Source: SIG565 sp964607025
GTDB taxonomy: Bacteria; Bacillota; Clostridia; Oscillospirales; Acutalibacteraceae
Assembly (NCBI GenBank): GCA_964607025.1
Contig: CAZSIL010000013.1
Location: 1 to 49,990 of the forward strand
DNA length: 49,990 nt
Direction: 5' to 3'
The stretch's first letter is position 1; each line of letters opens with the position of its first letter. A program made the position numbers and the translations under genes. The notes under the pieces are model-generated. The model saw only the letters and a list, made by a program, of their open reading frames with translations, ran no database searches and was not told where the DNA came from. Of this stretch, positions 1 through 7,411 are shown piece by piece.

Positions 1-3000
1 GGCTGCTGAGTTACGAGAGAGTAAGGACCGGTTGAACGGGCGTGAATCTTATCATCAACCAAGTGATGAAGTTTAAGGTAATACATGTAACCTACTGTTA
101 CACGGTTATCAAACGGCTCACCTGTACGGCCATCGTAAAGCTGAACCTTTCCGTCTTCGGGAAGACCTGCCATTCTAAAGCATTCGCGGATGTCGGATTC
201 GTGCGCACCGTCAAATACAGGCGTGCAAATCTTCCAACCAAGCGCCTTGGCGGCGTAACCCAAATGAACTTCAAGTACCTGACCGATGTTCATACGTGAA
301 GGAACACCCAAGGGATTGAGCACAATGTCAAGCGGAGTGCCATCGGGTAAGAACGGCATATCTTCGCTTGGAAGTATGCGCGAAACAACACCCTTATTAC
401 CGTGACGTCCCGCCATCTTATCGCCCACAGAAATCTTGCGCTTCTGTGCGATATAGCAACGAACAACGAGATTTACACCGGGGCTTAATTCCGATGCATT
501 CTCACGAGAAAATACCTTAACGTCAACGATTGTGCCGTATTCACCATGGGGAACACGCAAAGAAGTATCACGAACTTCACGTGCTTTTTCACCGAAAATA
601 GCGCGCAGCAGTCGTTCTTCTGCGGTAAGCTCGGTTTCACCCTTAGGTGTAACCTTACCTACAAGGATATCGCCTGAATGAACTTCAGCACCAATAGGGC
701 TAATAACGAGTTCATCAAGGTCTTTAAGAGCATCTTCACCAACATTAGGGATGTCTCTTGTAATTTCTTCAGGTCCGAGCTTTGTATCTCTCGCTTCAAT
801 TTCATATTCTTCAATATGAATTGAAGTATACATATCTTCTCTAACTAACTTTTCGTTAATCAAAACAGCGTCTTCATAGTTATAACCTTCCCAGGTCATA
901 AATCCGATAAGCGCGTTACGTCCAAGACTTATTTCACCATTATCAGTAGCAGGACCATCGGCAATAACTTCGCCCTTTGCAACCTTTTGTCCAACGCTAA
1001 CGATGGGCTTTTGGTTAATACAAGTGCCATGGTTTGAACGCAGGAACTTAATAAGATTATACTCATCAACTTCCCCACCCGATACCTTAACCTTAATCGT
1101 ATCAGCGGAAACGGCAGTTACGGTACCGGCACGTTCTGCAAGAACTACAACACCCGAGTCAACAGCGGCTTTATATTCCATACCGGTGGCTACAATCGGG
1201 CTTTCGGTAACGAGAAGCGGTACTGCCTGCTTCTGCATGTTAGAGCCCATGAGCGCACGGTTAGCATCATCGTTTTCAAGGAACGGAATCATAGCAGTAG
1301 CAACCGATACTACCATTTTGGGAGATACGTCCATAAGGTCAATCTCGGAACCGTCGGTCTCAAGGAAGCGATCCTGGAAACGCGCGTGAACCTTGGCGTT
1401 TACAAAACGTCCTTCGCTGTCGAGCGGCTCATTGGCCTGAGCTACAACAAACTCGTCTTCTTCGTCGGCAGTAACATATACCACTTCATCAAGAACACGT
1501 CCATTTTCTTTATCGACCTTACGGAACGGTGTTTCAATAAATCCGTATTCATTAATTCTTGCAAAGGTTGCAAGGTAAGAGATAAGACCGATGTTAGGGC
1601 CTTCCGGTGTCTCTATAGGACACATACGGCCATAGTGGGTATAGTGAACGTCACGCACTTCGAAGGATGCACGATCTCTGGACAAACCACCGGGACCGAG
1701 CGCAGATAAACGGCGTTTATGAGTGAGTTCGGACAACGGGTTAGTCTGATCCATAAACTGTGACAACGGTGAAGAGCCAAAGAACTCTTTAATAGCTGCC
1801 GCAATAGGTCTAATATTAATCAGCGACTGCGGAGTTACCGCATCTACGTCCTGCGCTTGCAAGGTCATCTTCTCGCGAACAACACGCTCCATACGTGTAA
1901 AGCCGATACGGAACTGGTTCTGCAAAAGTTCTCCCACCGAACGAATACGACGGTTACCCAAGTGGTCGATATCGTCAACATTACCAATACCGTAGTTAAG
2001 ATAGAAGAAATAGTTAATTGTTGCGAAGATATCATCCATAATAATGTGTTTAGGAATAAGATTATCAACGCTTGCCTTGATTGCCTCGCGGATTTCTTCC
2101 TCGGTCTCGTTATTATCAAGTATATCCTTTAATACGTTAAAACAAACGTTTTCATTTATACCAAGGTCTTTTACGTCAAAGTCAATAAAGTCCTTAATGT
2201 CAACCATACCGTTGGAAAGAACCTTTACCTCGCGTTTAATTCCTTCGGCATCAACTAAATTAACGTATACCTCGCTAACGCCCTTTTTCTGTAGATTTAA
2301 TGCATCCTGCTTTTTAAGGATTACACCTGCATCGGCAAGAACCTCACCCGTCATAGGATCAACAACGGGACGGGCAACTGTTTTGCCAATAATACGGGGT
2401 GCTAGAGCAAGTTTTTTATTGTACTTATAACGTCCGACACGTGATAAATCATATCTGTGAGCATCAAAGAAGAGCTGTGAGATATAATTATATGCACCTT
2501 CTACCGTTGCGGGCTCACCGGGACGAAGCTTTTTATAAACCTCTATAAGAGCATCGTCTGTATTTGTTGTTATATCCTTATCAAATGTTGCGCTGAGCTT
2601 TTCATCGTCACCCAAAAGTGCGCGAATTTCTTCATTAGTATTAATACCGAGAGCGCGAACAAACGTGGTGATAGGAAGCTTACGATTTTTATCGATTCTG
2701 ACGTAAACTACGTCATTAGCATCGATTTCATACTCAAGCCAAGCACCGCGGTTAGGAATAATTGTGGAATTAAAAAGTTTTCTACCGGTCTTTTCATCGG
2801 CTTTAACGCCAAAATAAGCACCGGGAGAACGAACAAGTTGTGATACGATAGCTCGCTCAGCACCATTAATAACAAAGGTGCCCGACTCGGTCATAAGCGG
2901 GAAATCGCCCATAAATACTTCGCTTTCTTTAATTTCACCCGTTTCATTATTAATAAGGCGGGTGGTAACGCGAAGTGGCACGGAATATGTTGTATCACGT

Positions 3001-3260
3001 GCTTTACATTCGGTTATGCTGTACTTAGGTGTGGTTTCGAATCTGTAATCGATAAAATCCAAAACCAAGTTACCGGTATAGTCGGTTATTGAAGACATTT
3101 CTTGGAATACTTCCCTCATGCCCTCCTCGACAAACCATTTGTATGACTCTTTCTGAATTTCGATAAGGTTAGGCATATCGATAACTTCATCGATTTTCGA
3201 GAAACTCATACGAGTGTTTTTACCCAGCTGGACAGGCTTTACCATTGCTGTAGACTCCAT
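1..3260 (-). CDS. rpoB: RNA polymerase beta subunit (partial, 3' end outside window)
   Basis: This is the catalytic beta subunit of RNA polymerase, which with beta' forms the active centre. About 1086 codons are visible; clostridial RpoB is usually around 1230 or more, so the C-terminal clamp part lies beyond base 1. The ATG at 3260 follows an AGGAG site. The rifampicin-pocket block is clear: FFGSSPLSQFMDQ, then THKRRLSALGPGG, then RDVHYTHYGRMC and PIETPEGPNIG. The active-site loop DKMAGRHGNKGV, with the conserved lysines, is encoded near 392-424. Residue P498 (codon 1767-1769) stands where E. coli has Q510. The neighbour upstream is not rplL but an unrelated operon, separated by a terminator, and rpoB has its own strong promoter. 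Identification is certain. Confidence 0.99.
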   Translation of the reverse strand, partial: MESTAMVKPVQLGKNTRMSFSKIDEVIDMPNLIEIQKESYKWFVEEGMREVFQEMSSITDYTGNLVLDFIDYRFETTPKYSITECKARDTTYSVPLRVTTRLINNETGEIKESEVFMGDFPLMTESGTFVINGAERAIVSQLVRSPGAYFGVKADEKTGRKLFNSTIIPNRGAWLEYEIDANDVVYVRIDKNRKLPITTFVRALGINTNEEIRALLGDDEKLSATFDKDITTNTDDALIEVYKKLRPGEPATVEGAYNYISQLFFDAHRYDLSRVGRYKYNKKLALAPRIIGKTVARPVVDPMTGEVLADAGVILKKQDALNLQKKGVSEVYVNLVDAEGIKREVKVLSNGMVDIKDFIDFDVKDLGINENVCFNVLKDILDNNETEEEIREAIKASVDNLIPKHIIMDDIFATINYFFYLNYGIGNVDDIDHLGNRRIRSVGELLQNQFRIGFTRMERVVREKMTLQAQDVDAVTPQSLINIRPIAAAIKEFFGSSPLSQFMDQTNPLSELTHKRRLSALGPGGLSRDRASFEVRDVHYTHYGRMCPIETPEGPNIGLISYLATFARINEYGFIETPFRKVDKENGRVLDEVVYVTADEEDEFVVAQANEPLDSEGRFVNAKVHARFQDRFLETDGSEIDLMDVSPKMVVSVATAMIPFLENDDANRALMGSNMQKQAVPLLVTESPIVATGMEYKAAVDSGVVVLAERAGTVTAVSADTIKVKVSGGEVDEYNLIKFLRSNHGTCINQKPIVSVGQKVAKGEVIADGPATDNGEISLGRNALIGFMTWEGYNYEDAVLINEKLVREDMYTSIHIEEYEIEARDTKLGPEEITRDIPNVGEDALKDLDELVISPIGAEVHSGDILVGKVTPKGETELTAEERLLRAIFGEKAREVRDTSLRVPHGEYGTIVDVKVFSRENASELSPGVNLVVRCYIAQKRKISVGDKMAGRHGNKGVVSRILPSEDMPFLPDGTPLDIVLNPLGVPSRMNIGQVLEVHLGYAAKALGWKICTPVFDGAHESDIRECFRMAGLPEDGKVQLYDGRTGEPFDNRVTVGYMYYLKLHHLVDDKIHARSTGPYSLVTQQ

Positions 3261-3407
3261 AGGTTAACATTCACTCCTCTTAAATTTATACAGATTTTTA
3301 GGTCTGCATTTAGATACTAAATTTGACGGGAATTAATATGAAAATCATCAGTTTCGGCTAAAAAAGCACAAAATAACCGCATATTAACCCAGTATCAGTA
3401 ATTTAGT

Positions 3408-3436
3408 ATTATATTCCAACTTTTGTAAATAGTCAA
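3408..3436 (-). promoter_or_regulatory. Sigma-A promoter of rpoB
   Basis: Read on the minus strand, TTGACT (3431-3436) and TATAAT (3408-3413) are separated by exactly 17 bases, close to the vegetative consensus. The predicted start lies near 3400 and leaves a leader of about 140 nt before rpoB. I see no convincing hairpin in this leader. The rest of 3261-3497 is AT-rich with no gene. Confidence 0.8.
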
Positions 3437-3497
3437 GCCCTTTTTGTCATTTTTCTTAAAAAACTTTAATATATATTTAATTTTATAAATAAGTGAC

Positions 3498-3529
3498 AAA
3501 AAACAGTCGGATTTCTCCGACTGTTTTTT
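3498..3529 (-). terminator. Rho-independent terminator after the Sfp-type transferase gene
   Basis: The arms ACAGTCGG and CCGACTGT surround a short loop and are flanked by A and T runs on both sides. On the minus strand the hairpin is followed by TTTTTT, so it ends the prmA-prfB-lipoprotein-Sfp transcript just upstream of the rpoB promoter. Confidence 0.85.
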
Positions 3530-3532
3530 TGC

Positions 3533-4111
3533 CTATAAAACTTCACAAACCGCAATTATTAAGCCATCTTGCTGCTCTAAGGTAAAATACGCATTTTCGA
3601 AATTTGAGACAACGGTTTTATTTTTTATATTAAAACTATACTCTTTAATTTTGGAAACGCCCTGTCCCACGGCTTTTACCATCGCTTCCTTTAAAGTCCA
3701 AAGTTTTGTAAATTTGACATCATCTCCATTTACAAACTCTTGTTCGCTAAGCGAAAACATTTTACGGCAAACACCTTCGTTATATTCTCTTGTGTATTCT
3801 ATATCCACACCAACAGGATGCATTGAAAAGACAACTGCTACCGCATCTCGCGTATGGGAAATATTAAAATAAACTTTATTGTCCGCTAAATACGGTTTGC
3901 CGTTTTCTGTTCTTTTAATTTGCGGATTTTTTATACCGTAATGCTCATACAGGCCATCCTCTAACAAACACCTTGCCGCAAGAGAAAGATTCCTTGCGGC
4001 ACTGTTTTTCTTTTTTGATATACGCTGTTTTTCTTGCTCCTCCAATTTTTCAAAACACTCGCTGAGTTTTTCAGATGAAAAATCGGTTATTTTACTGATT
4101 TTTAAAATCAT
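3533..4111 (-). CDS. 4'-phosphopantetheinyl transferase (Sfp/AcpT family)
   Basis: Enzymes of this family move the phosphopantetheine arm of CoA to a serine of acyl or peptidyl carrier proteins. The 192-residue protein has the family signatures in order: GKPYL followed by FNISHT, the metal-binding VGVDIE, and WTLKEAMVKAVGQG. Length is slightly below Sfp (about 224), as is common for compact clostridial versions. Its ATG overlaps the stop of the upstream lipoprotein gene by one base (TAATG), so the two are probably translationally coupled. No PKS or NRPS genes are in the window, so the carrier protein substrate is unknown; fatty-acid ACP is the simplest guess, but AcpS may do that job elsewhere. 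Confidence 0.9.
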   Translation of the reverse strand: MILKISKITDFSSEKLSECFEKLEEQEKQRISKKKNSAARNLSLAARCLLEDGLYEHYGIKNPQIKRTENGKPYLADNKVYFNISHTRDAVAVVFSMHPVGVDIEYTREYNEGVCRKMFSLSEQEFVNGDDVKFTKLWTLKEAMVKAVGQGVSKIKEYSFNIKNKTVVSNFENAYFTLEQQDGLIIAVCEVL

Positions 4112-5223
4112 TATTTAATCACTGCGTTTCTGGTTAAGAAGTCGGTAACCACGCGGCTTATCATTAACGCTTCAAGCTGCCAAGGTTTGTACTGTTGCTT
4201 AATTTGTTCAACAGTCATGGTCTCGGTACTGGTTGTGTTGTCTGCTGCAATTTCGGCAAGATATTCATTGTATTCTTCTTCGGTGTATGAAAGATTCTCG
4301 GCATCAAAAATTGAATACAAAATAGCTTCATTTTTTAGCGAGTTTTGGTGGTAATATTTTATATTGTCGGAAGTCATACCATACCTATAATACAACATTT
4401 CTTCTGCTGTTACGTTTGTGCCATTCTGAGAGTTATAAGCGGTAGCTTCCTGTTGGGCGATGGCATACATTTCGTTATAAACTTCATCATAATTCTTCTT
4501 CTCTTTTTCGGGGAAGGATTTAACGGCAAATTTATCAGAATTTAAAAGATTATCTGTTATACAGTTTTGAACAGTAGTATCTTCAAGCGCTTTAAGAAGT
4601 TCTGCGTTATCCTTAAATCCCAATTTCTTTGCAGTTTCTTCATTAATTTCGGGCTTTTTTTGAACAGAGTTTACCTTAACCGTAAATTCTACCGCTTTAC
4701 CCTTTAAATTAAACCCGTTTTTCATATCTTTATCATCGGTAAAATATGTTGTCTGGTCATAGTCGTCAGGGAAATTAAGGTTAATTACAGTTGTTTTACC
4801 TATTTCTTTACCTATAAGCGCATCCTCGAAACCGGGGATAAAACTGCCTGAACCTAAAGTAAGGGCATACTCAGCGGAGCTCGTTCCACCTTGGAACTCT
4901 TTACCATCAATTTTGCCGACATACTCTATCATAGCGGTATCATTTTTTGCTAAGGTTCCTTCCTTTACGTAGTTATAAGCTTTGGCCTGCGCTACCATAT
5001 TTTCAAAATAGCTATTGTAATAATTCTTATACAGGTCGCTCGATTTATCGATAGTCATACCTTTATATGTGCCGAGTGTTACATATTTTGACATATCATA
5101 GTTATAGCTTACTCTGTCACCATTTTTACCCCCCGTCGTAGCGGGGTCGATTTCCTTTTTCTTACATCCTGCAAAACTGAATAACATAAGCAGTGCCAAG
5201 GATAATGCAATAATTCTTTTCAT
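4111..5223 (-). CDS. FKBP-type peptidyl-prolyl isomerase lipoprotein (trigger-factor-like)
   Basis: This predicted surface lipoprotein of 370 residues starts with a signal peptide ending in the lipobox FAGC (Cys20) followed by KKK. Residues about 90-190 form an FKBP-type isomerase domain resembling the middle domain of trigger factor, with IEYVGKIDGKEFQGG and GSFIPGFEDALIGKEIG. The C-terminal part is helical and charged, like a chaperone arm. It probably helps fold exported proteins outside the membrane, filling a PrsA-like role; that is inference from domain content. An AAGGAG site precedes the ATG, 12 bases after the prfB stop. It overlaps the downstream transferase gene by one base. Confidence 0.88.
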   Translation of the reverse strand: MKRIIALSLALLMLFSFAGCKKKEIDPATTGGKNGDRVSYNYDMSKYVTLGTYKGMTIDKSSDLYKNYYNSYFENMVAQAKAYNYVKEGTLAKNDTAMIEYVGKIDGKEFQGGTSSAEYALTLGSGSFIPGFEDALIGKEIGKTTVINLNFPDDYDQTTYFTDDKDMKNGFNLKGKAVEFTVKVNSVQKKPEINEETAKKLGFKDNAELLKALEDTTVQNCITDNLLNSDKFAVKSFPEKEKKNYDEVYNEMYAIAQQEATAYNSQNGTNVTAEEMLYYRYGMTSDNIKYYHQNSLKNEAILYSIFDAENLSYTEEEYNEYLAEIAADNTTSTETMTVEQIKQQYKPWQLEALMISRVVTDFLTRNAVIK

Positions 5224-5235
5224 AATCTTTTCTCC

Positions 5236-6354
5236 TTATTTATTTAATTGTCCCAAAGAATCCGCTTTAAGATAAGCATTTATAAAACCGTCGATATCGC
5301 CATCCATAACGGCGCCGATATTTCCTGATTCAAAACCTGTTCTGTGATCCTTCGCTAAGGTGTACGGCATAAATACGTAGGACCTTATTTGAGAGCCCCA
5401 GGCAATTTCCTTTTGAACACCTTTTATATCTTCAATTTTATCAAGATGCTCTCTTTCTTTAATCTCGATAAGTTTGGATTTGAGCATCTTCATAGCCACT
5501 TCCCTGTTCTGATGCTGACTGCGCTCATTTTGGCAAGCAACAACGATACCCGTTGGAATATGGGTTATACGGATTGCCGATTCAGTCTTATTAACGTGCT
5601 GACCGCCGGCCCCACCCGAACGATAGGTATCAACCTTTAGGTCTTCGGGATTAATCTCAACCTGCGTATCATCGCTGATTTCAGGCATAACTTCCAAAGA
5701 AGCAAAAGAAGTGTGACGTCTGCCCGAAGAATCAAAGGGGGATATCCGCACAAGACGGTGAACACCGCTCTCGCTTTTTAAATAACCGTAAGCATTTACA
5801 CCTTCAATTAATAATACAGCACTTTTAAGACCCGCTTCTTCTCCATCGAGAAAATCAAGCATACTTGTTTTAAAATTGTGCCGTTCCGCCCAGTGAGTGT
5901 ACATGCGGACAAGCATCTCGTTCCAATCCTGTGCTTCGGTACCGCCCGCACCCGCATGGAAGGTTAAAATGGCATTATTGGCATCGTATTCACCTTTAAG
6001 TAGGGTCTCAAGGCGACGCGAAGCAAGTTTTTCGGTAAACTCATCCACCATTGCAGTCACTTCTTCGAGCATTGAAATATCTTCTGCTTCGTCGGCTAAT
6101 TCTATCATTGTCAGCGCATCGTTGTACGCCGTTTCAAGTGCATCGTAACCGTTAATCTTTTCTCGTTCACGACTTGTAAGCTGTAATATCTTTTGAGAAT
6201 TTTCTATATCGTCCCAAAAGCCGTCTTCCGCCGCCTGTGCTTCGAGTTCCGCTACGTGCCGTCTTACACCATCATAATCAATGGCATCCTTTAAATCGCA
6301 AAGTTCATCATAAAAGCCCAATAATTTAAGTTTCAAATCTTCAAATTCAAGCAT
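5236..6354 (-). CDS. prfB: Peptide chain release factor 2, encoded without frameshift
   Basis: RF2 reads UGA and UAA stop codons and triggers peptide release on the ribosome. The 372-residue protein carries the stop-recognition tripeptide in RISPFDSSGRRHTSF and the catalytic GGQ in RSGGAGGQHVNKTESA. In many bacteria prfB needs a programmed +1 frameshift at an in-frame UGA near codon 25. Here the matching region reads straight through as DLKDAIDYDG with no CTT-TGA site, so autoregulation by that route is absent. The ATG at 6354 lies inside the end of prmA (8-base overlap) with AGGAGG just upstream, so the two are coupled. Confidence 0.97.
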   Translation of the reverse strand: MLEFEDLKLKLLGFYDELCDLKDAIDYDGVRRHVAELEAQAAEDGFWDDIENSQKILQLTSREREKINGYDALETAYNDALTMIELADEAEDISMLEEVTAMVDEFTEKLASRRLETLLKGEYDANNAILTFHAGAGGTEAQDWNEMLVRMYTHWAERHNFKTSMLDFLDGEEAGLKSAVLLIEGVNAYGYLKSESGVHRLVRISPFDSSGRRHTSFASLEVMPEISDDTQVEINPEDLKVDTYRSGGAGGQHVNKTESAIRITHIPTGIVVACQNERSQHQNREVAMKMLKSKLIEIKEREHLDKIEDIKGVQKEIAWGSQIRSYVFMPYTLAKDHRTGFESGNIGAVMDGDIDGFINAYLKADSLGQLNK

Positions 6355-7282
6355 TGGGTGCCTCCTGTAATTTTAATGCGAAGCAATACCAATTATCGCG
6401 CCTTACTTCTTTGATTATCTGGAGAGAATTGTTTTTAAAGCTCTCTCTGACTTCATCGACGCGTACATCTATTATACCCGATGTGATGTATACAGCATCT
6501 TGAGCCATATAGTTTTTGATATCGGTATTAAGGCGCATAATGATATCAGCTACGATGTTGGCGCAAATAATATTATATCTGCCGTCAATCTCTTCAGCCA
6601 AATCACCACATATATAATTGGTTTTATCGGCAACCCCATTAAGAACTGCGTTTTCACCGGCAACCTTGACCGCCGTAGCATCAATATCAACGCCGTCAGC
6701 CGCCTTAGCGCCGAGCAGTACCGCAGCAATACTTAGTATCCCGCTTCCGCTGCCTATATCAAGCACAGTATCGCCCTGCTTTACGTAATCCTGCAAAATT
6801 TGTAAACAAAGAGAGGTTGTGGCATGTGTTCCTGTACCGAAAGCGGCACCTGGGTCAATTTTTAAGACGACCTTATTATCAGGATTGCCATACTTTTCCC
6901 ACTCGGGACAAATTACAAGACGTTCGCCAACCGGTGTTACTTTGAAAAACTTTTTCCAGGAATCTGCCCAATCGGCATCGCTTACACCGACCAACGTTAT
7001 TTTATGTTCAATTTTTTCTGCTTTCAAGCGCTCGGATATATACTGCACCGCTTCCTCGACGTTATATTCACTTGAAATATATATATGCACCAAACCTTTT
7101 TTTCGGTTTCTTAAAAGTAATTCTTCATCAATTAAATCTATGTGCGCTATTTCTCTTGCGCCTTGCTCTAAATCCGAATAATCTTCTATATAAATACCAT
7201 GCGATACCACCATATTACAAATAGCGGCAGTTTTATCCAACTGTTCGGTATCGACCGAAACAGTCACCTCTATCCAATCCAT
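6347..7282 (-). CDS. prmA: Ribosomal protein L11 methyltransferase
   Basis: PrmA trimethylates lysines of ribosomal protein L11 using S-adenosylmethionine. The 311-residue length and domain order fit: an N-terminal substrate-binding region, the linker DWADSWKKFFKV, then IDPGAAFGTGTHATT, the SAM-binding VLDIGSGSGILSIAA and CANIVADII. The ATG at 7282 follows GGAGTTG. It is the first gene of a four-gene minus-strand operon with prfB, the FKBP lipoprotein and the Sfp-type transferase; in many Firmicutes it instead follows dnaJ. Confidence 0.96.
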   Translation of the reverse strand: MDWIEVTVSVDTEQLDKTAAICNMVVSHGIYIEDYSDLEQGAREIAHIDLIDEELLLRNRKKGLVHIYISSEYNVEEAVQYISERLKAEKIEHKITLVGVSDADWADSWKKFFKVTPVGERLVICPEWEKYGNPDNKVVLKIDPGAAFGTGTHATTSLCLQILQDYVKQGDTVLDIGSGSGILSIAAVLLGAKAADGVDIDATAVKVAGENAVLNGVADKTNYICGDLAEEIDGRYNIICANIVADIIMRLNTDIKNYMAQDAVYITSGIIDVRVDEVRESFKNNSLQIIKEVRRDNWYCFALKLQEAPNA

Positions 7283-7310
7283 AAGTACAACTCCAAATTA
7301 TTGATGATTT

Positions 7311-7339
7311 ATTATATCATAAACCAACCAATAAATAAA
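7311..7339 (-). promoter_or_regulatory. Candidate promoter of the prmA operon
   Basis: A perfect TATAAT on the minus strand (7311-7316) lies about 30 bases before the prmA start. The -35 at 17 bases is poor (TTTATT, 7334-7339), so this is a weak or activator-dependent promoter. Confidence 0.4.
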
Positions 7340-7354
7340 GAACTTTTTGTAAAC

Positions 7355-7383
7355 TTGATTATTGTAAAAAAATGTAGTATTAT
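7355..7383 (+). promoter_or_regulatory. Sigma-A promoter of the P-type ATPase gene
   Basis: TTGATT (7355-7360) and TATTAT (7378-7383) are 17 bases apart, placing a start near 7390, about 20 bases before the GGGAGGG ribosome-binding site of the ATPase gene. It is divergent from the prmA promoter. Confidence 0.65.
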
Positions 7384-7411
7384 AAATATAACAAATCTTG
7401 GGAGGGATATT

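Noticed and set aside
1003..1389. Plus-strand open frame of 128 codons opposite rpoB
   Set aside because: It is antisense to a highly conserved part of rpoB, has no ribosome-binding site and low-complexity Ser/Thr composition typical of a shadow frame.
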